Shown here piece after piece: positions 12,701 through 22,463 of a DNA stretch of 64,000 bases. A program made the position numbers and the translations under genes. Each line of letters starts with the position of its first letter. Positions within the stretch are counted from its first letter, which is position 1. A model generated the notes under the pieces. That model worked only from the letters and a program-made list of their open reading frames with translations, had not been told where the DNA came from and ran no database searches. The stretch spans positions 9,996,188-10,060,187 of the forward strand of contig NC_064048.1 in the NCBI RefSeq assembly GCF_932526225.1. The letters are read 5' to 3'. Source of the stretch: Nematostella vectensis (lineage: Eukaryota; Cnidaria; Anthozoa; Actiniaria; Edwardsiidae).

Positions 12701-14949
12701 GATGATTTAAATGATTGTTATTGTTGGCTTACAAGCTGAAGTAAGGACGCTGCAGCTAGAAGTGATATGACAGTTGCCGGGGTGATCATCACATCGTCGT
12801 TGTAAAGAGAACCAAAGGCCACATCTAAAGCTGTTGAAAATATTTACCATTTTATTGTCATTTTCATGAAAAAAGCACAAATATAATATAGTCACAGCTG
12901 TAGAAAAAAAGAACAATTTAGTAATCCATTGATAAATGTAGCGAGTGGATGCCGTTTAGTTGTCTCAAAAGCTGGTGGCCATGATAACTATAAAATAAAA
13001 TGGCCAATATTTTGGGACTTTGGAAGAACACCACTTACAAATAGAAGTATGAAATAGTGATTGAGTGACAAATATTCCAGGAATGTCTACATGACATTGG
13101 GACCGATCATAAAAAGGTGTTCACAGCTAATATAAAATAAAGAAATCGGGTAACCAATATTTCAAGACCTCGGAAAGCAGCCAGTAGTCTACTACTTGTT
13201 ACAGTACCTTCAACAGTCACATTGTCATCAGGGACTTGAATTGTAATAAAGTCTTCTGTTGATTCTTTCCATGACCCACTCAGCATTCCTTGAAAATACC
13301 CAGACTTGAGGAAACACAGAGAATAAAAAATAAAACCTATTAATATTTTTAGGTTTGAGAGACAGAGCTGTTTCATTTTTAGTTTATTTTGCACTATTTT
13401 TGGATACAGTCACACTGTGTTTCAATACAAAACATTATTTCACAGATGCTTCTGGCCTAAAAAGGGCTAAGACTCAACATTATCACACAAAAAAACTTAT
13501 TTACATCTTTTTTTGAACAACAGTGTTAAGTGACATTGTACAGCTGTACTTTTTTCTTTGATAAACATTTTTTTACCTTTAAAAATTACTTTGCTTTGAA
13601 TTTTTGAGGAATAGCTTTCACATTTCTTTCCACATTTCCATTGCTTTCCATATAGGATGGGTGGTGGGAAAAAACATTGGTGGATGAAACCCTCATTATA
13701 CAGACATGTATAGGGAAAATATTGGGAAATATTGCTATCTTCTTTTTTACTATGTTTACTCTTACATATTGACCAAATATACAAAAGAATACTGTTACCT
13801 GTTTAAGATAAATCTTATGAAGCTTCCATTGCTTTCCTGTAATGATTAACAATCAAGGAAAGTGTGTTAGACCATTATAAATACTTTTAGAGATACAATT
13901 AGTTGTTTTTAATTACACACAGTAGGCAGGATTAGCTAGGAGGGAGATATGAAGGACAAGGGAAGATGGGAAAAGGATGGTAGGGAGATTTTAGAGGGAT
14001 GGGAGGGGAATAGGAGGGAGATGATGGGGATGGGAGGGGGATGTTGGGAGGGAAACAGAAGGGATATAGAAGGGAGATGGGGGGGACATGAGGAAGATGG
14101 GATTTGTGGCCGATGGGAGGAGGGTGGCGGGAGTGGGAGGGGAACAGGAGGGAGATGGTAAGGAGGTGACATGAAAGAGATGGGAGGTGTAGGATGGGAA
14201 GGGGAGGGTAATGGGGAGGGATGTGCAGGCAAAATTATGCAAAAGCCAATTATTTTCAACTCTATGACATCATAGACAAGATCCATAGGCATGAGCTGTT
14301 AGTGGACATGTACAGTAATTGTCCTCTTATTTGCCGCAAGGAAAGGTGAGATAGAAAGCTTTGTGAGTACTTTAACCTATTTAGAGTTCATTTTACCTGT
14401 GTCATAAGAACAAGAACTCTTCTGTAATAGAGAAACAGATGAAAAGATGGCTTATTGCTGGGTGTATTTCTATCAAAATAGCAGCTGACTGCCCAAAAAC
14501 CAACAAAATTAAACAAATTCAATATGCAGCCATATCATTGTTTAGTTTTCAAATATTATTTTATTTAGAAGGAATTAATTTGACAGACTGCTATTTCTGG
14601 GTGAGGGGGTGGTATTTTTATCCTGGGTACTTTGGCCCTGTCGAACTGTCATGTTTTTAGCTGAGAGCTTACCTAACGCTGCTATTGTAATGTCACTTCC
14701 TTCTCCGTCCTTGAAAAGAGTTTGATAGATATATCCTGATGTCCTTCGTGGCCTTTTACTGCAAATATATGTTTTCTCAAATGAAATCCTTAAAAATTAA
14801 GCTTTTAGATTAAATTCCAAACATTAAGCTTACCTCTTGGGAATTTCAATGACTTGATCCGTATCCTCACTTTCTTCCTCGTCGTCATCATTGGCCTCGC
14901 TCCAGCTTCTTTTCCCTTTATTGACTTCATTTGATAATACAGATCCCAT
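9778..14949 (-). CDS. GMCL1: germ cell-less protein (GMCL1), complete, 478 aa
   Basis: GMCL1 is a BTB-BACK protein of the nuclear envelope that acts as a CUL3 substrate adaptor and is needed for germ cell formation. Ten coding exons on the minus strand: 14949-14834, 14758-14673, 13836-13799, 13304-13208, 12830-12733, 12534-12356, 11902-11669, 11033-10957, 10659-10511, 10140-9778. All joins keep phase (1437 nt). Residues 1-38 are acidic with a possible N-myristoylation start (MGSVLS). KRPRRTSGYIYQTLF at about 41-55 is the conserved basic motif before the BTB domain. The BTB domain includes WKLHKIYLKQSGYF and MLSGSWKES. BACK follows, with MEQVIKSPNLFVMQIEVDLY. The C-terminal GMCL module begins at YCWRWTGF. 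The exon ending at 10511 uses GTATGT, chosen because it gives phase 0 and the expected join to YCWRWTG. Its 5' end faces ELAV across about 1.9 kb. Confidence 0.94.
11430..11580 (-). mobile_element. fragment of a non-LTR retrotransposon (reverse transcriptase C-terminal zinc motif)
   Basis: On the minus strand one frame reads RLYRSPEERLCLQC, then ETEDEWHFLLRCPIYDNLRK. This C-x2-C ... H-F-L-L-x-C-P pattern is typical of the C-terminal region of LINE reverse transcriptases. No other part of the element is recognisable. The fragment lies in the GMCL1 intron between exons 7 and 8. Confidence 0.6.
12150..12245 (+). mobile_element. SINE 3' remnant
   Basis: CAACAATTGTGATCTAAGCT and the following GTGGTAAGACATA match the body of the SINE at 4073 (CAACAATTTCGATCTTAGCT, GTGGTCAGACATG). 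The tRNA-like head is missing or too worn to see. It lies in a GMCL1 intron. Confidence 0.5.
13935..14228. repeat. purine-rich GGGAGATG-type low-complexity tract
   Basis: The plus strand is a run of loosely repeated GGAGGGAGATG and GGATGGGAGGGG units with almost no pyrimidines. It lies in GMCL1 intron 2. Both strands give open frames here, but the composition explains them. Such tracts can form triplex or quadruplex DNA. Confidence 0.85.
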
Positions 14950-16813
14950 CACTGGCGGTTATTTTAACCCTGTCCAGTATCGACCCAACGGAGATAGTTA
15001 ATCATCCATAAAATATGTCCTAAATTTCTTAGCAACTACGTTGAAACTCAGTCAAAAAAATAATTCTTAAACAACCTACATGTATTAAGTATAAAGCTAT
15101 ATCATAGCTTATTAAATGGATAGAAAATTGTGAGGAACTAAGAGCTAAATTAGCTCATTTCCTGTCAAAACAAGAAACGACAACGTTCGTCCGCCATGTT
15201 TGTTGATACTATAAAAATATTTTCGCTAAGTCTTATGGGAGTTTCATCTGATTTGGGTACCCTGTGGTAGTACCTAACGCTTTCAGTTTTTATTCTTCAT
15301 TTTCTGTTTCAACTAATATAGGTAAAATCATAGGTTAGATAAACGTATTATAGCAAGTCAAAGGGTTTTATTACTGCTTTAAGCTATTTTCCCTATTTCG
15401 ATTTAAATTTATCAGCTAAAAGTTTTTTTTCTTTTGTACAAATTTCCCAGAAGACATTGCAGTCGAGACCTACTGCGCGAATAGGCTTCTGGGATACCTT
15501 TAGTCAATGGATGGTTTGTAATTCAAACATGCCCCAAGAACATTTTTTATTTTGACCACAGTTTACGCATTCCCTGCCAAAACCTACTCCGTTAACGGTA
15601 AGAAATATATTTGGAGTTTCTTGTGTGAAATTGTTTGGTTCAGAAACGGCGATTACGCGGAAATATTTAGCGATTGCGAAATCTCAGATCGTTCGAAAGT
15701 TTGACAGCTTCAAAGCTATCATGTAGTCCTTTAGTGAAGGTGTTGAACGTTTGTGAAATTCGTTAAAATAATCTGGCTGAGTTATGTTATGTGGTGTTAT
15801 GTGTACACACGATAAACATTAGGGCAAGTACTTACTTAAGTTAGTATCAGCAAAATCTTTTAAAACTAATTCTATATCAGAAGAAAGAAATGTCGTGATT
15901 GATTCATGGAAGAACTAAGCTTATATAAGAAGAGTACTTAAAATAAAATCATCAATAAACTTAGAGAAATTTTCGAGAAGATGTATTACAGATAACAGCT
16001 GAATGTTATGATGCGGATGAGAGATTTTGGTAGCCATGAAAATTAACTGACATCCTACCATCCTCAGGTGTATTTTATAGCTTATTTACAATCAGTTATC
16101 AGAAAAAAATCAATAAATCATTGATTGGTATAACTGAAATAATGATTGATCAAAGTTAAACAAGGATTGCAGCTAATCACATTGATTGGTATTATTGCAT
16201 GATGAAAATCAATCATTCGTCAGTTGATTGTTATTGCTATGGACTGGTATTGGTTCTGATTGATTAATTGGGCTGGTAGAATATAACGTTAACTGTATTT
16301 AAAAGATGCTCAAAGCCTTTTGGAATTACCTGGCATTATGGTAAAACCTATTAGTAAAAAGTGTATTATTCATTTGAGGAACAAACAAAGGACATCAACA
16401 TTTTTACAAGGCAATAGTTGATATTGTGACCATCTTGACAGTTTGAGAGAGCGATAAGGATAGAAGAAAATGTTGTATCTGAGTGATGTAAACTAGGGTT
16501 GTCTCAAGATCAGCAGTTTCAAACAAGTTCTGAGCCAGCTGAATAATGCCCTAATCAACACTTCTACCTTGATTTTGTTCCATATTTAAGCAGCTAAATC
16601 TCCTAGCCAACCGTTAGATAAATTACTTAGGGACAATCCTGCACTAGCCATCCAGTATGGCAGGACAACAGTGTAGATCAGAACAGAGAAACCACCTATT
16701 TAGGAAGTTCCAGTCAATCAAAGTTTCTTTACGTTCAGTTTGGCTTATGTTTGGCCACAATATCACAGGTTGCACTCTTATAATTGTTTCTAATCTACAG
16801 ATTGTCCATTGCC
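14950..16813. promoter_or_regulatory. shared upstream region of GMCL1 and ELAV
   Basis: GMCL1 starts leftward at 14949 and ELAV starts rightward at 16814, so this stretch must hold both promoters. TTTCTAATCTACAG ends at 16800 and is a good 3' splice site 13 bases before the ELAV ATG, so ELAV likely has at least one 5'-UTR exon and an intron here. From 16060 to 16280 there are many ATTGATT/AATCAAT units. No TATA box or other core element could be assigned with confidence. Confidence 0.5.
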
Positions 16814-17881
16814 ATGGCTTCATACCAGTATGGAACTTCTCAATTTGCTAACAATACAACAGAAGTTTCCCATAGTGCACCACATCCATATGCCCCATAC
16901 CCCCCAGCTCTCACACAACAGCCAGAACCACAGGAAGCCCAAGAATCTAAAACCACTCTGATTGTCAATTACATCCCTCAAGATATGACTGACCAGACTT
17001 TCAGAATGATGTTTGAGGCCGTCGCATCGTTAAATAATTGCAAGATAGTTCGCCACAAGCCTTCAGGGTGGAGCTACGGGTTTGGGTTTGTTGATTACAA
17101 CACTACTGAGGATGCGCAAAAGGCCATTGATAAGTTGAATGGCTTTACTATTGGTAACAAGGTGCTAAAGGTGGCCTTTTCCCGTCCTGGCGGAGACAAC
17201 ACTAAAGGGGCCAATCTCTACGTTTGTAACATCCCAAAACAGCTGCCTGAGGTGGAGTTCCGAAAGGCCTTTGAGGCCTATGGGAATATCGTCAACTGCC
17301 GCCTTCTGAGAGATAAATCCACAGGACTCCCGAAAGGTTGTGGCTTTGTCTTGTATGACAAAAAGGCGGAGGCACAGGCAGCAATCAGTAGCCTGTCGGG
17401 GACATTTTTCCCAGGCTCCACAATGGGTCTGCAGATTAGATACGCTGATGACAACTCCGCTAAAGTGCGCCCTCCTAATAATGTCCCAAACTTTGGTCAA
17501 CAAATGGGTGGACCAGGGCCAATCCGACCCCCAGCAAACCGATTCCAAGCACGATTTAACCCTATGGGAGGTGGGCCCCTACCGCAACAAAAGATGACGC
17601 ATATGAATGGCAATAAGAGCCAAGCCCCACCTGGGTGCACACTATACGTGTATAACATTGGGTACGATGCAAACCAGGAAGGTATCACTGCCCTATTCGG
17701 ACAGTGTGGCATAGTTAATAAGGTTGACATCATGTGGGACTGGCAACGGCAACAATGTAAGGGCTTTTGTTTTGTTACTATGGCAACCCAAGAGGAAGCC
17801 CAGAATGCAATTCAGACCCTCAATGGGTTCATGTACACCAATAAGCCACTACAGGTATCTTTGTACAGTAAAAGGTTTTGA
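16814..17881 (+). CDS. ELAVL: ELAV/Hu-family RNA-binding protein, 355 aa, intronless coding region
   Basis: ELAV proteins bind AU- and U-rich RNA and control mRNA stability and splicing, often in neurons. Three RRM domains are clear. RRM1 at about 46-125 has TLIVNYIP (RNP2) and GFGFVDY (RNP1). RRM2 at about 132-212 has LYVCNIP and GCGFVLY. A Pro/Gly/Asn/Met-rich hinge of about 60 residues leads to RRM3 at about 273-350 with LYVYNIG and GFCFVTM. The order 1-2-hinge-3 is diagnostic. The ATG at 16814 is used because an acceptor ends at 16800, so an open frame starting at 16784 would begin inside the upstream intron. Bilaterian ELAV genes usually have coding introns; this copy has none, which suggests descent from a retrocopy. 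Confidence 0.95.
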   Translation: MASYQYGTSQFANNTTEVSHSAPHPYAPYPPALTQQPEPQEAQESKTTLIVNYIPQDMTDQTFRMMFEAVASLNNCKIVRHKPSGWSYGFGFVDYNTTEDAQKAIDKLNGFTIGNKVLKVAFSRPGGDNTKGANLYVCNIPKQLPEVEFRKAFEAYGNIVNCRLLRDKSTGLPKGCGFVLYDKKAEAQAAISSLSGTFFPGSTMGLQIRYADDNSAKVRPPNNVPNFGQQMGGPGPIRPPANRFQARFNPMGGGPLPQQKMTHMNGNKSQAPPGCTLYVYNIGYDANQEGITALFGQCGIVNKVDIMWDWQRQQCKGFCFVTMATQEEAQNAIQTLNGFMYTNKPLQVSLYSKRF

Positions 17882-19201
17882 TGTAGAGAACATTATTGTA
17901 AAAGGTATTATTAGTTATTATTTATCAGATGTATTCCCTGCAGGAGGTAGTTGTTTCAAAGGTGATTTTATGCCGATGGCAAGGAGCTGATTTCTTCAGT
18001 TTGAAATACAGTTTTTATCAAACTCACATTGAAGAATTATTCACAAGCTACATTATGGCATCCACAAATTGAAATCCACCACCAATTGCTTCCATTAGCC
18101 TTAAAAGTTTATTTTGTCTGAAGGAAAGATGTGTTTTAGGGCTTGGATATCAAGGATGTAATTCAGCAACTTTTTAAGATGTTCTATTTCCTACCAGCCT
18201 GCAAAATCTGTTTTACTTCATCCTTTTTTACTCCTTTTTTTTACTACTGTGGGTTAAATCTTAAGCCATTTGTAGCCCGCATGCAGGCATTTGATGGTAT
18301 TTCTATCATGAAAAAACAGCCTCAGGCAACCGCTGTAGTAGTGGTCAGAGGATTCTGCTTTGCAGGCTAAGCTATTGGTTGTGTTAAACAGAGAGTCAAG
18401 TAGGATAGATTATGTACCAGCCATTTCAGTGACTTTGGCTGGAAAAAGAGCCTAAGAGTCTGGCGGCATAAGCTAGAAGCAACTCTGCAGGACTAATTTT
18501 AACATCCCTGTGAGTAAATTAATGTTAAAGTTTTAAACATGGATATTTTGGTTTTATTTGTCATGATACAATAAGTGATATGATGAAGAGAAGAAAATTG
18601 ATCACAAATAATCTATTGTTCATAGACTTGTTAATTAAAAAAAATATAGAGAGAATTTCTTCTCACAAAAGTATATGTGGTTAGGCTGCACCCTTAGAGG
18701 CGTGGCCTAGGGGACCCTCTGGCAGCATATGGCAATTCAATACGAAATAAACAATATTAGGGATCTACCCTCCTGTAAAAAGCTAGGGATTATACTATAG
18801 TTGATCCTCTTTCTATAGCAATTCCTTTTTCTTGGTTCTGCATCCCCTACAACCCCTTCCCTAGATCTACCCTTGCCCCTAGTGCCAAAGACCTTGTTAA
18901 TCTTGGACTAATGTACCTCAACATTGGGTAAGGAGAGTTTGTCGTTCCTTGCATTAGATACAGTGATTTCAAATGATACTCTTGAAGCCCTGAAATTATT
19001 GCGTGACCACAGGCAGCCCAATCATCGGCATCTAGTGGAACATGACGTCACGCCGTATTTTATTCGATTTGGTGCTTCTTTGGCCCGTTTAGTTGAGAGG
19101 AGCTGAGCTGAAAAGCCCTGAATCTTTTGGGTTTTACTTTCTGTACCCCTCCAAACAACTCCAACGAATTAAAAACTATGGGTTTGCAGGATTTGTAAGC
19201 T
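17882..19201. other. ELAV 3' UTR and STYXL1-like upstream region
   Basis: AT-rich, with U-rich runs on the plus strand after the ELAV stop, in keeping with a long 3' UTR. No exon or repeat family was recognised. The promoter of the phosphatase gene should lie in the right part, before 19202. Confidence 0.4.
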
Positions 19202-20593
19202 ATGGGATCTGCTTACTCTAAGACGAAGCCGTTTGATAAAAAATCACATAGCGGTTATGAAGTGAAGGCGAAAAAGGCAAGCAAAAGAGACGAACAAGTG
19301 ACAAGCGTGAAATCGGAAGAGAGTAAGGCCACTGAATGTGCCACGGGGAACTCTGTTTGCGAAAGAAAGGATAGTAAACAGTTTTGGATCTCTCATTTGA
19401 AGTTTAAACGAAACAGTAGCCTCGATTTTAACAACACTGGCTCTTGTTCAAAACAGGAGTCGAATTCGGATTTTAAGACAGACAAAAAACAAATAGGGAA
19501 TCATTATACTTCGACCTCGGTTAGCAGTGGTTCAAATTTACAAAAGTCAAAGATAGAATTAGAGAAACCAAATGCGAGATGTAATAACGAAGGGGGGAAA
19601 GATTTTACTGGAAAAGATCTGTCAAAAGATGGCGAAAATTCATCAAGTATTGAACCAAATTCCCCTGTTGCTAGCAACACAAAGGATCAGTTCCAGTCAG
19701 TAAACACACAAGAGTTGTATAATTATTTAAACGATGGTGCATTATCACCATGTATATGTGACACATCCTACATGCTTCTAATAGATACTAGGGGCAGAGA
19801 ATTATACGAGAAATGTCACATCCTACTCGCCCGATCTTCTAAGACATTGTTCACAGAACTTCAATCATACTCATTGTATGGAATTACGACAGGTATAAAC
19901 CTTGAGAATGCTCTAAATGGCTTTGCATTTGTTATAGTTTATGGCAACTATGTTGGCAATAACAATCTCCAAGAATCAAAGGAATATAAGTTGATACGTG
20001 AATTGGAAAGTTATGGTGTGGAACCTTATCTTTTAGCTGCAGGATTTGAAGCTTTCTATACGGAGTTTCCTTTTTTATGCACTGACAAACAGTTCTATCA
20101 ACTAGAAGACTACAAGAGGATACAAATATACCCATCAATAATTCTGCCAAAGCAACTTTACCTAGGAAAAGGTGATCAAGCAACCAACAAGAAAATAATG
20201 GAAGACTTGAAAATTACTCACATCGTGAACATAACGCAAGAACACAAGAGTGCATTTCCAGAAAGCATTGAGTATCTAACTTTGCAACTAGATGATGTCC
20301 CTCAAACTCAGCTGATAAACTTCTTTGAGAAGACGACTAAGTTTCTAAGTGACGCTATTGACGGTGGTGGTTGTGTGATGGTGCATTGTAATATGGGTGT
20401 GAGTAGAAGCTCTTCAGTAACACTTGCATATCTCATCAAGTCTAAAAGGTGGACCTTGGGAGATGCATATAGTTTTATCAAGGAACGCCGTTCCTGCGTC
20501 CGTCCAAACCGGGGTTTCCTAAAGCAGCTTGCAACTTGGGAGGAAATGATTCTTGGGAAGAGGTTCACAGATCCGGATGACTTGTGGTTTTGA
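19202..20593 (+). CDS. STYXL1: rhodanese plus dual-specificity phosphatase, STYXL1-type, catalytic motif intact, 463 aa
   Basis: Single open exon. The start MGSAYSK fits an N-myristoylation signal (Gly2, Ser6). Residues about 10-165 are a polar, Lys/Ser-rich low-complexity extension. About 170-305 resembles an inactive rhodanese (Cdc25-like) domain (NTQELYNYLNDG, LLIDTRGRELY) with no catalytic cysteine. About 315-455 is a dual-specificity phosphatase domain: LPKQLYLGKGDQA, candidate general acid Asp364 or Asp365, and the P-loop HCNMGVSRS with Cys396 and Arg402. The end WEEMILGKRFTDPDDLWF matches the STYXL1 tail better than classical MAP kinase phosphatases. Mammalian STYXL1 (MK-STYX) lost the P-loop cysteine and is a pseudophosphatase; this protein keeps it, so activity is likely. 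Like its neighbour ELAV it has no intron in its coding region. Confidence 0.86.
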   Translation: MGSAYSKTKPFDKKSHSGYEVKAKKASKRDEQVTSVKSEESKATECATGNSVCERKDSKQFWISHLKFKRNSSLDFNNTGSCSKQESNSDFKTDKKQIGNHYTSTSVSSGSNLQKSKIELEKPNARCNNEGGKDFTGKDLSKDGENSSSIEPNSPVASNTKDQFQSVNTQELYNYLNDGALSPCICDTSYMLLIDTRGRELYEKCHILLARSSKTLFTELQSYSLYGITTGINLENALNGFAFVIVYGNYVGNNNLQESKEYKLIRELESYGVEPYLLAAGFEAFYTEFPFLCTDKQFYQLEDYKRIQIYPSIILPKQLYLGKGDQATNKKIMEDLKITHIVNITQEHKSAFPESIEYLTLQLDDVPQTQLINFFEKTTKFLSDAIDGGGCVMVHCNMGVSRSSSVTLAYLIKSKRWTLGDAYSFIKERRSCVRPNRGFLKQLATWEEMILGKRFTDPDDLWF

Positions 20594-22463
20594 TATACCT
20601 ACAGTGAACTTTTTCCAGGGGGGGACTCTAATAAAAACAGACGGGGGGATCTTTTGCTTGTTACAAATACCCTTAATTAATAGTGTATTTGTTAGGATGA
20701 CGTAATACCAGCTGACAGATTCTCAAAATTTTGCAAAGATAAGTTCCTGGACTACATCAATATATTGTGATTCTTGCCAATGACTTTCAGCTTATAAACA
20801 GCTTTCTGGCGTCGGCCAAATACATTTTTGAAGAATTTAAAATTTATTAGTGGTAGGAACAACATAATGTGTTCTTTGAGACTCTGCAGTAAGTTGGCTT
20901 GATTGAGGGGCCTAATGTTCTCCAATAGGGTTCTGGATTCCGGATACTTCTGGATTCTGGATTACAGATTCCATCTGTTTTTTTCCTGTGGATTCCAGAT
21001 TCCATTTTTGTTTTCCAAGATATGAATCAACACAAGGTTGAAAAGGTATTTTTAATGCCTCTGTGAAACAGAGTGGTTGCGCTGGCGTTTCGAGCATTAG
21101 CCCTTTGTCCGAGCAAAAGAAACTGAATAGGATGGGTGAGTGGTATTTATGGTGTAGTGTGCGAACTTGGCTATAGAGCCCCCCTAGGTATAAACGAAAA
21201 ACTGTCCTTTGCAAAGATAATAACAATTTCTTTAGCGTGTCCCACTCTAATTGCCTATTGTTCCTTTGTCAGACCATGGGCGTGCCACCAGCTTACTGCC
21301 TATTGTTCCCACACTACACTATAAATACCACTTGGATTCCGGATCTAGTGTGTGGATTCCGTATGCTAGTAACATGGATTTTGAATTCCAAGTCCCATTT
21401 TTTCATGGATTCCAGATTACCTTGTTGGCCAATGAAAACTCTGCCTCAGACACATTGTCATAAAAGTTAAGGAACAAATTTGAGAAAGCATCCATTTTTA
21501 TTGGCTGATTTGGGGGAGATTTTGCTATATTTTTATTGCATTCATAAAATATAGCATAATATTGTATTTTTAGGTGTTTTCTTCTAGTATTCTTCTCATA
21601 ATTTGTCTTTCAGTATTGGTTAAAAACAATAACAAAGGTGAGGCTGAAAAGGCCTCTTTAAATAATGAAGCCAAAGTGGAGATCAGCATTCGAAAATTTT
21701 CGGTGCATGTTCATATTAAGCAGATGCCTGCAAAAAAAAACTTTTTACAAGAGCATTATCTGACAGAAAATGTATTTATTTTTCAATGAGAATTAATGAG
21801 CATTTTCAAAGCTTCACAATTGTAATTTAAGTTATATTTATATATTTTTAACGTTTTGCAATATGACACTATGATGCTATACAGTATTTTTGTATATTCA
21901 ATTATTAAAAAAACATCTTACTCCATGTTTTTTTTTCTGCAATACAGTGTACAATGAACCCCTGATAACTCGGACTCAAAGAACTTAAAATCTCTGCTAA
22001 CTCGAACTGACTCAGATAACTCAAGTATCCCCACTAACTTGAACTGTTTTTGTTTCTAGGGTTTAAGTTCTGCTTTATGCGATGTCACCTATATTTGTAA
22101 CGGTCGATACTGCTTTTCTAGTAGGTAGCTAATTTAGTCTTTTTTTCTATGTTCTTCAAAATACCTGCATGGTGTTACCCATAATGCAATGGTGCATAGC
22201 TAGTTGGACGTGGGCTGCATATCCCTTATCCCCCTTTTAAGTTCGAGCGCATTTTGCTTTTTTCAAGGGCAGAATGCGATTGGGCAACCACTCCCTGCGT
22301 CTATTTAACAATTAATTTATTGATTTAACAGCATTGATTAATCAACTGACTGATATGACTGACAAATTGATTGAATGGCCTATTGATTGATTGTAATTGT
22401 ACAAGGCAAGGGGAGATATATGGATACATAAAATTTGTTCGATCTTATCCAATCTGTCCGGTT
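20594..22463. other. gene-free stretch with inverted and pogo-like repeats
   Basis: About 20935-21425 carries many GGATTCCGGAT/GGATTCCAGATT units and an inverted pair: GAGTGGTATTTATGGTGTAG near 21132 against CTACACTATAAATACCACTT near 21314. At 20618 there is one end (GGGGGGACTCTAATAAAAAC) of the repeat seen at 35832-36225. At about 21948-22045 a CAGTGTACAATGAACCCCTG end with repeated CTAACTCGAACTG units looks like one end of a second pogo-like element. No coding region was recognised. Confidence 0.5.

Noticed and set aside
13621-13660. Second copy of the GMCL1 GKQWK exon (GGAAAGCAATGGAAATG)
   Set aside because: The resemblance stops after a few codons; the copy at 13836-13799 gives the full conserved peptide and correct phase.
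13935-14292. Pro/Ser-rich frame of 118 codons
   Set aside because: Complement of a purine-rich low-complexity tract in a GMCL1 intron.
16784-16813. Longer ELAV start ten codons upstream
   Set aside because: A splice acceptor ends at 16800, so the upstream ATG would lie in an intron; the start at 16814 fits the family.
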